A stretch of DNA of 64,000 bases, taken from Arcuatula senhousia (taxonomy: Eukaryota > Mollusca > Bivalvia > Mytilida > Mytilidae). Every line of letters starts with the position of its first letter. Within the stretch, counting starts at the first letter, position 1. Positions 23,531-34,383 of this stretch are shown here, piece after piece. Made by a program: the position numbers and the translations under genes. The stretch lies in contig OZ020306.1 of NCBI GenBank assembly GCA_963971305.1, forward strand, positions 38,027,512-38,091,511. Reading direction: 5' to 3'. Below the pieces are notes generated by a model. That model saw only the letters and a program-made list of their open reading frames with translations. It had not been told where the DNA came from and ran no database searches.

Positions 23531-24504
23531 CTGATAGTTTGCTTAAACTTATTGCCAAAGATTCTTTTGTAAAAAAATGAAAAATTATAATCCAATCCTG
23601 AAACTCATAGATGTCAGTTGCGTACCTGCTAGCTCGATAACATGTGGGCGAAAATGTCAGTGATTTACAGAATTCAGACATATACATACTACATGTACCA
23701 TAAGGCAAAGGCTAATGTAAGATAATGATTAAATACGGCATACATAATTGTATCTTTAACGAGTGACCTTAAGAAAAAAAAAACATTTGTTACGTTGACG
23801 TTTGTCGAGACAAAACATCTATTACGTTGACGTTCAATAAAGGGATAACCTTGGACATTTAATTTCGAGGTCGTAATGCAAAAGGGAAATAAATGTATAC
23901 CACACATTCAGGACACTGTGGTGTTAGCATTTTCCAATACTTATTTAGAAGTTATCACCAGACATGTGTTCGCTCCAAAAATTACACATTCTTTGCATAT
24001 GTTTATTAGTAATGATACTTTGTTAATTATAAGAAAACTTAAGTTGTTTTTTTGATAAAATGATGTTGAAACATTAGCTCAGTTGTAATTACTTCACATC
24101 TGCATAAAGTAACCATACATCAAAGAACAATAAGAGAAATCATTATCTCTTATATAAAAGAAGATGAAATATTCTGGTTTATATTGTTTGTATACATTAT
24201 GTCGAATTAGAAAAAAAACATATGCATTTCGAAAACAATATATTTCTCAATTAATATAAAGATAAATGCATTTTTATATCAATGCATATATTATAGATAA
24301 AGTTAAAATAATGAGTCAATTATTATGCATTATAAATTACCTAATCATTGAATGCCAAATTATCATTGAAAACAGCTGTGATTAACAAAACTCATTTATA
24401 AGTATACATGTGTACCTGGAAGGTTGAAGCAGTTACAATCTTAATATGTTAGAAAAGGAGAAATATACAATAAGCTTCAAAAGCGATTTAAGGATTGGCT
24501 TTGA
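23531..24504. other. No gene seen
   Basis: AT-rich. ACGTTGACGTT occurs twice (about 23793 and 23825). Short minus-strand frames have no support. Confidence 0.4.
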
Positions 24505-24776
24505 ATCGTATGCATTAACGGCTAGCAGAGACCACTGGTCACATTAAAGGCTGCTGGTTGTTTTCCATTGTGAATTTTTAATTTACCGTTGATATATGTA
24601 GGATGCAGGGGAAAAAATTGGCAGTAGCCCAGTCGCCCATGTCTTCTGAAATATTAAAATATTTAGTTGAAAATATATAGTGAATGGTGAAAAGATGAAG
24701 TCTGGGCTACCAGATTGAAATTCCTATTTTTTAGCCCTGACTGGATGTGTCGCGTATACACTTATTCCACATCTCA
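24505..24776 (-). repeat. AATAAGTGTACGCGACAC-family copy on the minus strand
   Basis: Read on the minus strand it starts GAGATGTGGAATAAGTGTAT then ACGCGACACATCC (24745-24776), followed by AACAACCAGCAGCC-like body words and an ATGTGACCAGTGGTC (24531-24545) matching copy 3 (ATGTGACCAGCGGTC). Confidence 0.65.
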
Positions 24777-24922
24777 TTTTGACACATTTCATTTTCCCCC
24801 ATTTTTCGCATCTCATTTGTCACAACAATCACATAGGTTTTATAAAGTTGTTTAACAATAATAAAGAACAAATATTGTAGACTTCACGATTTAAATGTTC
24901 TGCATCTGATATATTTTCAAAC

Positions 24923-25165
24923 AAGAGGCTCAAAGAAGCTTTAATCGCTCACCTGGTCCTTAAGCTATGAGAGTCTCTTCCATGAGCTTTTACCCCCATA
25001 CAGGGTCATTTGACACCTTTGACTCAATGGAGACTTTCGTAGAGCTTAATGAACTACAGGTTTAAGCTAGCAACAGGGCCAATTTTGGATGCAATGGAAA
25101 ATATTTTGTTAAGTTATATGGGCTGAAGGTTTAAGCAAGCAACAGATTTTCTCTATCTGCAATAA
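24923..25165 (-). repeat. Class-1 repeat tail plus ~160-bp monomers
   Basis: Minus orientation. AAACAAGAGGCTC ... TCGCTCACCTGG is the tail, followed by monomer words (CTCAATGGAGACTTTCGTAG, TTTAAGCAAGCAACAG, CTCTATCTGCAATAAT). The monomer is interrupted at about 25168 by the minisatellite that follows. Confidence 0.7.
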
Positions 25166-25167
25166 TT

Positions 25168-25360
25168 ATCATTACAGCCCTCGGACCGCTCAACATTACC
25201 AGTTGAGCGATGAGCGATGAATGATGAGCGATGAACGTTGAGTGATACACGTTGAGCGATGAGCGATACACGATGAGCGATGAGTGATGAATGATGAATG
25301 GTGAATGATGAGCGATGAGCGATAGAATATGAATGATGAGCGATAGAATCCGGATTTGAA
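25168..25360 (+). repeat. GATGAGYGAT minisatellite with one flanking TIR, copy A
   Basis: After TA, the sequence CAGCCCTCGGACCGCTCAAC is followed by ~15 units of a 10-base motif (GATGAGCGAT, GATGAATGAT, GATACACGAT). The flank reappears inverted at the far side of the second array (31805-31985). The minus-strand frame over the array is just a translation of the repeat. Confidence 0.8.
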
Positions 25361-26070
25361 TAAACACTCTATTTCAAATACACGATTCTTGTCTGAAACG
25401 AACTTGTGGTGTAGCCGCCTAATTTACTGATTTTTCTAAAATGATATAAACTCTTTAAAAAGTTGTTTTGTTTACGTATTATTTCTATAATCTTTCAATA
25501 AAATATTAAAATAATATGGAGTATAGGCATTGCATACAGTAAATGCGAGCAAAGCTAAAAGGGTATAACTTGCCGAATATGCAGACTTTTTTTCGTTAAC
25601 TTTGTTTATTTGGGGACGAGAAACAGTATGGGGCGATTAAACTTTGGGGCATGAAGTTGCGTATGCGCATTTAATTAGAAAATAGGAAAAGTTTTTTTTA
25701 TTATGTTTTGGAAAAATATTACCTTGTTATAAAACCCTTGTATTAATGATTTTGTTTTATTGATTCACATCGAACTACGTTACTTTTCCGTTACACATAA
25801 AATCTTTTTCAGCATTAACATTTCTCGTGGGCACAAATACCGTATAGCCGTCTCCACTCTCGCGGGCACTTCGTTCCCGCTGAGGAGCTTTGCTCGCTAT
25901 AAATATAAATTTATTTTACAAAATCCCTCTAAAATATACATAAATAATGTTTTCTCAATATGATTGGAATTGCGTTTTTCTTGTGTTTTTATGTTAACAA
26001 TTGTTCGTAAATGCATGAACTTTTTTTTAATTTGTTTAGTACGGTGTTTTTTTTTTTTTGTTTTTTTTTA
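25361..26070. other. AT-rich, no gene; short GC-richer patch
   Basis: At 25850-25905 a GCGGGCACTTCGTTCCCGC mini-hairpin followed by GAGCTTTGCTCGCTAT resembles 46735-46775. Otherwise no structure. Confidence 0.4.
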
Positions 26071-26260
26071 GTGGTGTTCGTTTTTGATAGTACCTTTCCC
26101 TGTTCAATCTGGAACGTGTTAAAAAAAACTTTATATAGTTTTGAAAAATAAAAAAAAATAAAAAATTTCTTTTTTAATTGTGTTCGTGTTGATAGTACCT
26201 TTCCCTGTTCAATCTGGAACAAGTTAAAAACACTTTATATAGTTTTGAAAAATAAAAATG
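26071..26260 (+). repeat. Tandem duplication, ~105-bp unit
   Basis: GATAGTACCTTTCCCTGTTC, AATCTGGAAC and CTTTATATAGTTTTGAAAAA occur twice head to tail, with a variable A/T run between. Long poly-T and poly-A runs surround it. Confidence 0.75.
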
Positions 26261-27920
26261 ATATTACATCAGCAGTCTAGAGCTAAATTCTCATTCAATT
26301 TGTTCTGAAGTTTTTTTTCTTTGTTAGCGATAGTGTTATTTTATTTTTTTTTATTTATTTATTTTTTTGGGTTATCTGTTAAGATTATAATGAAAATAGT
26401 TTTTAATGAAAAATGTACGTACAACTTATGGTCGCATTCATTTTTTATACAGTAAATCAACAAACAAAATTCACGTTATTTCAGCTGCAGGATGTCAGAT
26501 AAAATGTGCCGTAATACATTTTAGGAAAAGTTTCGCCAAGTAAAGCAAGTTGCAGGTTCTATCAAAATTTATACGTTGATAATTTACCCAGATTTTTCGC
26601 TTTTATTTTAGATAAGCATCAGGTATTATTTTGCAGTCGATAAAATGTAGTAAACAGACTAGGAACGATAAGATCGCCGTTTATCATTTATTTTTTTTAT
26701 ACACCGTTATTGTCTTTGATGAAGTTTGGTCGTCTTCATTAGTATCTATTATTCATATTTTGTCAGTATGGTAAGCGACCTCATTTAGCCTACACGCCTG
26801 CAAAAATATTTGCTTATATATTGGATAAATGTTATGAAGTTTTCCTAATCACTCTTGCAAACCCTTTCTCCATAGAAATTCTAGCCGCCTGTGTCGCAAA
26901 AGTAAGTCCCGCGATTATAAGGAAGCCGCAGCCGACGGCCTTTACACAGTGTATATATTTAAATATAAGTCGTCTGCTTTAAATACCAGTGCTTATATTG
27001 TTTATAGTGACAATGTTTGTGCCCTAAAAGGCCCGCGCTTGCCTTTTAATCCTAGTACGGTAAGTTCAGGTTTAGGTAAAAAGTGTTGGTAGATATTTGT
27101 GTTTCGGGTAATAAAAAAAAACGAATACTTTACCGTACTTGTAAAACATTTCTATATAAATGCCTTACCAAAACCAACCTCGCGTGAATCTTGGTCAACT
27201 GTGTTCATCTCTAGAATACCCCTCCATGTGAGTCTTAACAGATCTGTATATCATATGTCATGTATGTCATAGCTGAAAATGCAAATAATTTTGTATACTT
27301 AAAATTTCCCCTGTTCATAATTCGTTTTATTTTTATCCCATCTTGCAAAATGGGGCTTCAAAGACTTACGACCATGGATTTCAATCTATTTAAATACGAA
27401 AGAATATGGAATTATATGTGCCAGAAAGACACGAGTTACATGTACATATTGATTTTATTTTTTTTTAAATAATAAAAAGCAAACATTAAAAGTGTGTGAA
27501 GCGCTTTTCTGGTCTAACAATCATCAGACACGCTAGGAATCGACAAATTGGAAGACCGTTACTCTATTTTAAATTTGGTTTCTCTTTACAATATAGTTGA
27601 ATTTTTATGAAACAAAATTACGAAATAGTCGATACGAGGACAAGTAGATTTTAAAATAGAATAAAATGAAATTTGAAAAATATTTTGAGATTTTTGTGTT
27701 TTTAGAATCTTTATACCTAGTTTAGGCACATTTTATCAATATGATTAAAATTTGTATTCTAAAAGTAGTATAAATTCTGAGCTAAAGTATGGTCAAGGGA
27801 GGTAATTTGGCAAAAATCATGAAAAATCATCGTTTTGGGCTCCTATCTTTGCTTGTACGTAAAAATCAAAGGAAGAAACCCCACTTTAAATTGATTTTAT
27901 TTGATGAATTGTTGCAAGAA
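26261..27920. other. AT-rich, no gene seen
   Basis: Homopolymer-rich DNA without a supported frame on either strand. I see no repeats beyond low complexity. Confidence 0.4.
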
Positions 27921-28381
27921 CTATAAAATGTCAAAAAATGAGAAAAATGTATTGACAGAAAAAAAAGTAATTGAACATTTTTGTGTGTTTTTATGGCTTT
28001 TCCTATATAATTCATAGTAAAATATCAATACTTTAACTTGATATAACTCGAAAAGTAGGGAAGAAACCCATGAATTTCGAATCAAATTATGAAAGAGTAT
28101 ATCATGATGGACATTTATGCCAATTTTGAAGAAAATATATTGACAAATTAATTTTGGGCCCAAGTGCCACGCTCTACCTTAAAGTCGAATACAGTTTTAT
28201 TATAAAACATATATTGCTTTAGTGAGCTTTTAGAACCGACATACTGTACTTTGCTGACATAGCATCTAGAATTTGGCAGATATGGATGCAAATGACAACG
28301 TCCTGTGATTTGTGTATTCAATTGAGGGTACATGTATTTTCTTGTCGTTAAAGGTTCAGTGGTCACACGGGGATGCCACAC
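27921..28381 (-). other. Two adjoining minus-strand frames of uncertain meaning
   Basis: I do not recognise these. On the minus strand a possible acceptor (CCCCTTTTGACAG, ending near 28396) opens a frame of about 80 residues with balanced composition (TGRCHLHPYLPNSRCYVSK), closing at 28148. A second frame of 80 residues follows in another register (28163 to 27921). No domain, start context or partner exon is visible. It could be the end of a host gene, an old repeat or chance. Confidence 0.2.
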
Positions 28382-28807
28382 CGGGTGTCTTACCTGTCAA
28401 AAGGGGATTATGTACCATCTGAAGGGTAGCTAAGTGTTTTATTACCCGTTCGAAACATATAAAATTTTTAATATAATAACTATTTTGCGTTTTTTCTAAC
28501 GAATCGTATAAAAATCGAGTAGTTGAATTTAGCAAATAAAAAAACCAATAATAAATTAGTAAACAAACAAATAAAAATAAATAAAAAATGACATGTTATT
28601 TTTGCGAGCCCACATTGTATTTTGGACCCCCACCCGTTTGTCTTTTTGTCGTATAAGTCATTCACCTTTTAAAATGACTTAGGTGTTTGAACCGCCCCTG
28701 CTCGGTTTATTTCTTGGTGTATGTCCATTGTCTTGCTGCTTGTACAGTCCCTTCCAAATTTCTTGATGATGGGACGACCAGCCGTGAAATATAAACATAC
28801 CTGCTAC

Positions 28808-28978
28808 GGTAACAACTAGCGAAGAAACAACAGTCCAAAGAATTTAACGGTGTATGGTTTTAACGAATGAACAAATGAATAGAAGGCAATGGTAGAAAGC
28901 AGTCTATCGTTCTTTTCATTCTTAAAAATCACACACCGTTAAATCCTTTGGACTGTTGTTTCTTTGCCAGTCGTTACC
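28808..28978. mobile_element. Short MITE with ~46-bp terminal inverted repeats
   Basis: GGTAACAACTAGCGAAGAAA-CAACAGTCCAAAG at the left is mirrored by CTTTGGACTGTTGTTTCTTT-GCCAGTCGTTACC at the right (about five mismatches over 46 bp), around a ~78-base core. Flanking TA is possible on both sides but off by one base. No coding capacity. Confidence 0.65.
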
Positions 28979-30330
28979 TAAGCCGGTGATATCCTCTAGT
29001 TTCAATATTTGAATCTTCCGATGCAAAATTAAACTATAAACCATATTTATTCATTTAAATATTAGCAGCGTACACAAATAGATTTTAAAAACACTACAAC
29101 GAACTATATAAATCCTCATTACGGAACTGATCATGATCACATTTACATTACATCCTGATAAAATTCTACCAAAACTAAATTTTCTATTAATTTAAAGTGT
29201 TTTGCTTCTAAGTAATTTTATTTGCTTTAAATGAAAAATGTTTTTAAACAATTTAAATTTGACTATTTAATTTATTAAAACTACGGGTTACTTGTACGAA
29301 TGTCAATTACATGTAATCATTACAAAACCTTTTGAACGATCTGTCACCTCCGAATTAAGCACGCCTCGGTAAAATGAAGGTAGCACTGACAGGTAGATTA
29401 AATTGAGATGGCAACCGATAGAATACGGCCATGTAGCGCTCAACCCGTTTTGACACACCCACCACAAATCATGTTAGTTTTTTTAATAACTTATTAATAC
29501 ATAAAACATATTCCGGAAAATTTTTTTTATCAAGCGTCTGTTGTTATTATACTTGTTTCACTACATTCCAAAAAACAGTTTTATTTTTTGATAATTTACA
29601 AATGTTTTTTTTTTAATTTAAAATTTTTTTAGAATAAAACTACATCTTTCATGTATTTTGAAGCAGGGATGCAAGATATTTTGGACACCCCTGTTAAAAG
29701 GGAAAAATATTTGTTAATACTTCATTTTTTATATCAAAGTTCAGATAAACAAATGGTACTAGTACTCTGATTAACATTTTGAACCTAAATGTACAAAAAA
29801 CATTTGTAAAATGGTTTTGGATCCCCTTTTCGTTTGACAAATTAAAATTTTCCAAATCCAGTAGATTTTAAAAAATATATCTGACTAAATTTCCTTTAAA
29901 TTTTTTTTTTATATGAACCTGAATGGCGAGGTTTTCTGACCTCGCGGTGTCATTAGTTAGCATAGGTGAATTAGATAGGTTTACCACCTGTGGGTTTGTG
30001 AATTTCACGGGGAACAAAAATACAAAGAAATACACAGAAAACGGTAGGTACATCCTGTGGGACCGCTGGGAGGACAAAATGTTATTATAAACATGTAACT
30101 TAGTGCACTTGATGCGAGAAAGCCATTAATACTTTTAAAAGCTGAAAGAGCATGGGATCTTTGAACTGCAATACTGCATTCTTCAACCTCGTCTTTTATC
30201 GCATACATGTACATGTACAAATCTATTGGCCATGTTTTCCGATGTAAAAAAATCAATTTGAAAGTGACTACCATCACGGGGGAAGCTACTTGCTTATATT
30301 TAGATGATATGAGTGTGCCGCAGGAAAGGG
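28979..30330. other. No supported gene
   Basis: AT-rich DNA. A 134-codon minus-strand frame (30005-30409) overlaps the short repeats that follow, has no known domain, and is not called. Confidence 0.4.
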
Positions 30331-30349
30331 TTATGTTTTTGGAATCAGT

Positions 30350-30665
30350 TCGTCTTAAACAGGGTATCTTACTCATTCCTGCTGTCTTGAACAGGGTAAG
30401 TTTTTCCATATAGCCACCCTGTTGTCAACTCGTCAGGATAAGTCCGTTGCATGTGGCATTATATAGAATACATGAATAACACATCTGAATATAACATTCA
30501 CACCGTTGACCATATATGTAAATGGAAAATGGTACAAACAAGAGTACAATACGCAAATATATATCGAATAAAATTTGTCTAAAATAGGATCTAGTTTTTG
30601 CCGTTGTTGTCTAAACTCTTAAACGGGGTATATTATCCATTTTTCCTGTCTTAAACAGGGTCCAT
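30350..30665 (+). repeat. Two copies of a CTTAAACAGGGT-type motif
   Basis: CTTAAACAGGGTATCTTACT with CTGTCTTGAACAGGGT near 30355-30396 recurs as CTTAAACGGGGTATATTATC with CTGTCTTAAACAGGGT near 30618-30661. A C-rich run (about 30715-30745) follows. Confidence 0.5.
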
Positions 30666-30745
30666 TTTTAAAAGGCTATCGGCATAGTATTACTCGAATT
30701 ATTGGAAAGTAGCACCCCCCCCCACTCCCCCAACCCCACCCCGGG

Positions 30746-31804
30746 CTACTATCTCAATGATTTAATGATAAAAAATCTAAAAATTATTAATTAGATAGTG
30801 GTAAATTCGCCCCCTCCCCAAAGAAATATTAATCGTATAATATGAACCTCAGGAAAACGCGACAAAGATTTCCGAAAGGAAAAGCTCAAGTATACAAGTC
30901 ATGCAACAGTGACAAAAATATATTGCCACGGGGAAATCATCTGAGTTCCGAAAGAGTATGACAGGCTAATGCTTCCATGTTCAAAGAGACAGGCTGTCAG
31001 GGCTTCGAGAATTTTGTTATTTCCGTTCCACCTTTTATTGTCTCAATCTTTAATACAATCCTTTCATGTGAACCAACTTTTCTTTTAACGTTGCTCAAAG
31101 AAAATTTACATTTTGGATAAATAAAAAAAATATGCAACTTAATGTTCTATTAAAAAGACGCGGATGACTTTATTTTCTGGTGTTTAATAAAAAAAATAAT
31201 TTCACTGTTCATAATTATGCCGGTTTAGCCTGTTTTCACCTGGTGACGATGCTAGCCGGGAAATAGCACACATCTTCAAAAGGACTTGTCTATTAAAACA
31301 TTAAAACAAAAATTGATGTTGTTCGTTTTAATTATAAAAAAAATCATTTAACTCTCGAATTTAAACAAAATCATACAGTTATCAAAGATGATAATTGAAA
31401 AACCGAAACACCACTTGATTTTTCACACACTAAAGATATACTTATACACATAAACTCATACTAATACACAAATGAACAGGGATTAAATAAAACTGTTCCT
31501 GAGAAAATCAAAACTAAATTTTATCTCAGACTGTTCTGTACATCCCTGAAATGAAAGACAGCCTACTTGATTTAGAACTCGAATGTAACATTTTTATTTC
31601 TTTGAAATACCAAAAGAAATAGAATAAAAAAGAACCCAAAATATAAAATAAAGTCCAAACAATATAGTTAATATTTTAAAATTGATATACTGACATTATA
31701 ATTTTTTTTTCGACTTTATAGTCAACATGCAGCGTTTATAATGTAATCCGTAAAACGAGTTGCGAAACGAACTTATTGCTCAGCCAATTAAATCATTAGA
31801 AATT
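30746..31804. other. AT-rich, no gene seen
   Basis: No supported coding frame or repeat. Confidence 0.4.
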
Positions 31805-31985
31805 GGGAATGGAGCGATAGGGTGAATGATGAGTGATACACGATGAGCGATGAGTGATGAATGATGAGCGATGAATGATGAATGATGAGTGATGAGCGAT
31901 GAGCAATGAATGATGAACGATGAGCGATGATCGATGAATGATGAGCGATAGAATGGTAACGTTGAGCGTTCCGAGGGCTGTATAT
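31805..31985 (+). repeat. GATGAGYGAT minisatellite with one flanking TIR, copy B
   Basis: About 15 units of the 10-base motif in the same strand sense as copy A, followed by GGTAACGTTGAGCGTTCCGA and GGGCTGTA. This is the reverse complement of the sequence that precedes copy A. It interrupts a minus-oriented class-1 monomer. Confidence 0.8.
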
Positions 31986-32352
31986 TAGAAAATAACATAA
32001 TAAATTTTTTTTTTACCTTCAAAGGTCCATAACTCCTATATGGAGTCATCTGACAGCCTGGGTCCAATGGGGACTTTTTTAGAGCATTTGATGCTGAGGA
32101 TTATGAGGTTGCATCAGAATTTCTATCTCATATACTTTTTGATTTACAACTTAAAAACAGGAGTTTTTGACCCCCTAATCTATGGACCAAAAACTGAAAC
32201 ACAAAACATTTTTGCAGACACCCTCAGGATCAATCATACCAAGTTTCATTGAATTCTGTTCAGTAATTTCGGTATAGAAGATTTTTGAAAAAATTGTTAT
32301 CAGACAACGACGACAGGCGATGATGGACGCCTCCGGTCCAGGTGAGCTAGGA
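31986..32352 (-). repeat. Class-1 repeat, head end, minus orientation
   Basis: Monomer words (CATAACTCCTATATGGAGTC, ATCTGACAGCC, ACCAAGTTTCATTGAATTC) lead to a decayed leader (ACAACGACGACAGGCGATG) and head (CCTCCGGTCCAGGTGAGCTA). Confidence 0.65.
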
Positions 32353-32394
32353 GCAAGTCTTTGTAGATTTTTTTTTTGCAACTTTTATGTTCTT

Positions 32395-32465
32395 TAAGTT
32401 GTCAAAGAGGCACCAATGGGACATTCTAGTATCAAACGTCCGAAAGGGCATGATATGTAAAACAT
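32395..32465 (-). repeat. RT-element 3' tail fragment
   Basis: AAAGAGGCACCAATGGGACA and CGTCCGAAAGGGC are the reverse complement of the tail words seen at 13850-13910. Confidence 0.55.
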
Positions 32466-33104
32466 GTAATACTCCATAACACATGTCATAAACCTCAAAA
32501 GTGAAAAACAATAAACGACAATTGAAAAGTTTGCCTTAAAGATTAAAGTTGTTTCAAGTTATTAAGCTTCAAGTAAATGTATCATTCAAAATAAATGCTC
32601 AAACACGGGTATCGATAAAACCCTGAATATGGTGATGCTGTGTGTGCATATTTCACGATGATACCTTCTATCGGAAACATTGAATCAAAAACACTGGAAG
32701 GTCGAAAAAAACCAAGAAAAGTACCCCCACCAAAAAAGTTCAAAACAGCATAGATATCTTCCATTTTCAGATCAAGTAAAAAACTGGTGTTTTTGAGGAT
32801 TTTAGATTAAACCATATCAAGCAATTAACTTGATTGAGACGTAGGGCAAAGGTTTACTCAAATGTGACGGAAACAATGTCAAAACGAAAACACAAGCCTC
32901 GTTTTACAATACTAAACGGGTATGCTATAACTGTCAAGTTTGCATCGTTGGACACTTTATCATATATGGAATTATTGTATTACAAGATCGTTATATCATT
33001 TGCGTATATACATGATATATGCACCATTTTTGCCTCGTTATAATTGTTAACTATTCTTAGTAATGACTGTTAATAATAAACTTGTATGTATGCATGTAAC
33101 AATA
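32466..33104. repeat. Mostly featureless; one dispersed repeat fragment
   Basis: 32605-32720 (ACACGGGTATCGATAAAACC ... GAATCAAAAACACTGGAAGG) matches 61650-61750 (AACGGGTATCAAACGATTAA ... GAATCAAAACATTGGAAGG). The rest is AT-rich without a gene. Confidence 0.45.
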
Positions 33105-33110
33105 TTTATT
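33105..33110 (-). terminator. Poly(A) signal of the GPCR gene
   Basis: AATAAA on the minus strand, about 62 bases past the stop codon of the receptor, in an AT-rich 3' UTR. Confidence 0.55.
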
Positions 33111-33171
33111 TCATATTTAACAATAACATCACAAACATAAGTATTAAAACTAAATTGTCTATAGCCAGCAT

Positions 33172-34383
33172 TTAATGATGAATATGGTCATGATGGTCTC
33201 GTGATGTTGCCGTCTCTAGACTGTCTATTGGACTGTCTTCGCTCGACTTGAATCTTATCGTCAACAGCGCATGTGCTCCTGTTGTCATGTGTCGTTTGCA
33301 ACAAAGTTTCAGGAATGCTTTTCTAAATCCGTTGCTCATAAAGCAATAACAAATTGGATTAACAACAGAGTTTGTCAGTCCAAGTACTTGTAAAATAGGA
33401 TAAATGTAGGTTGTTACAAAAACAGTTGAGTTATTTGACATGTTTATATCTATCCAAATGTTAACGATGTAATAAGGTAACCAGCATACGCAGAATATAC
33501 TAACAACAGCTATTAACATTTTGACTGTCCTCCGGCGTTGTTGTAGAATCCGTTCAGCTTGAAATCTGTTGCCTCTTGAGTTTTCTTTGAAAACCTTGCC
33601 CTCGTCACCCCATAATGTTAGTCCTATACGTGTATAAGCAATAATCATTACCATCAAAGGCATACAGAACAAAAGCACAAAGATAACAACATTGTAAAAC
33701 TGTTTATAAAACAAGCTGGACCAACCTTCCGAACAGGAACGTTTCTTCAGAGACATTATCCCAAAGTCAAGTACTGTGACATGATTCACAACCAATAACG
33801 GAATAAAAGCAGAAAAAGAAAGCACCCACACCGAAGCGAGCATCATATAAATTTTTCGTTTTGAAAATATTATTTTTGCTTTTAACGGTCGATGAATTGC
33901 AATGTATCTATTTATGCCTATAAATAAAAGACTAAGAGCACTTACTGCAACTGCTGTTCCTTGAAAGAACGGTGCAAGTTTGCACATGATTGTCCCAAAT
34001 ATATACTCCTCGTAAACGTACTCTCCGAGTGTTATAGGAATACAAATAAGCACAACGAGCAAGTCTCCAATAGTTAAATTTACAAGAAAAACATTAGTCA
34101 AAGTTCGCATATGCTTATATTGAGCAACAACAGCTATCACAAAAATATTGCCTAAAATTCCGAGTAGAAATGCAATAGAATAAAGTACCATCAGCGAAAT
34201 TGTCATAGCATTCCATTCTCTACCTTTAGTTTTTGTTTGTCCATACAGATCAGGAAACTCATTTAAAATCGCTTGTATATCAAAGTCCGCAGAAATATCA
34301 AATAATGAGTTGTTATGTCCATAAAAATCAAAAATATTTTCTAAAGTCGTATTTTCAGCTGCAACTACTGATTTGTCAACCAT
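33172..34383 (-). CDS. Rhodopsin-class (A) neuropeptide receptor GPCR
   Basis: A complete 403-residue intronless receptor. The ATG at 34381-34383 is the first Met after an in-frame TAG (34408-34410). The N-terminus (~60 residues, acidic) has N-glycosylation sequons at N11 and N24. Seven membrane segments follow, with class-A landmarks: N79 in TM1, D107 in TM2 (NLTIGDLL), C134 and C217 for the TM3-ECL2 disulfide, W186 in TM4, P242 and Y250 in TM5. TM6 has F297-x-x-CWLP (300-303) and TM7 has NPICY (342-346). CC at 361-362 is a likely palmitoylation site. The TM5 end, AYTRIGLTLW, and the RRRTVKML start of TM6 resemble orexin/allatotropin, CCK and NPY/NPFF-type peptide receptors; the exact ligand family cannot be settled by eye. 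It would signal at the plasma membrane through G proteins. Oddity: the TM3 D/E-R-Y motif reads N158-R159-Y160. Confidence 0.93.
   Translation of the reverse strand: MVDKSVVAAENTTLENIFDFYGHNNSLFDISADFDIQAILNEFPDLYGQTKTKGREWNAMTISLMVLYSIAFLLGILGNIFVIAVVAQYKHMRTLTNVFLVNLTIGDLLVVLICIPITLGEYVYEEYIFGTIMCKLAPFFQGTAVAVSALSLLFIGINRYIAIHRPLKAKIIFSKRKIYMMLASVWVLSFSAFIPLLVVNHVTVLDFGIMSLKKRSCSEGWSSLFYKQFYNVVIFVLLFCMPLMVMIIAYTRIGLTLWGDEGKVFKENSRGNRFQAERILQQRRRTVKMLIAVVSIFCVCWLPYYIVNIWIDINMSNNSTVFVTTYIYPILQVLGLTNSVVNPICYCFMSNGFRKAFLKLCCKRHMTTGAHALLTIRFKSSEDSPIDSLETATSRDHHDHIHH

Noticed and set aside
25196..25350. Possible CRISPR-like array (regular short repeats)
   Set aside because: Units are 10 bases with no unique spacers, and the context is an animal genome; it is a minisatellite.
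30005..30409. Minus-strand 134-codon frame
   Set aside because: Overlaps short repeated motifs, no recognisable domain, and a competing plus-strand frame of similar quality.
31780..32067. Minus-strand frame of 95 codons with HHSS-rich repeats (similar frame at 25131-25367)
   Set aside because: It is a direct translation of the GATGAGYGAT minisatellite; the regular peptide pattern comes from the DNA unit.
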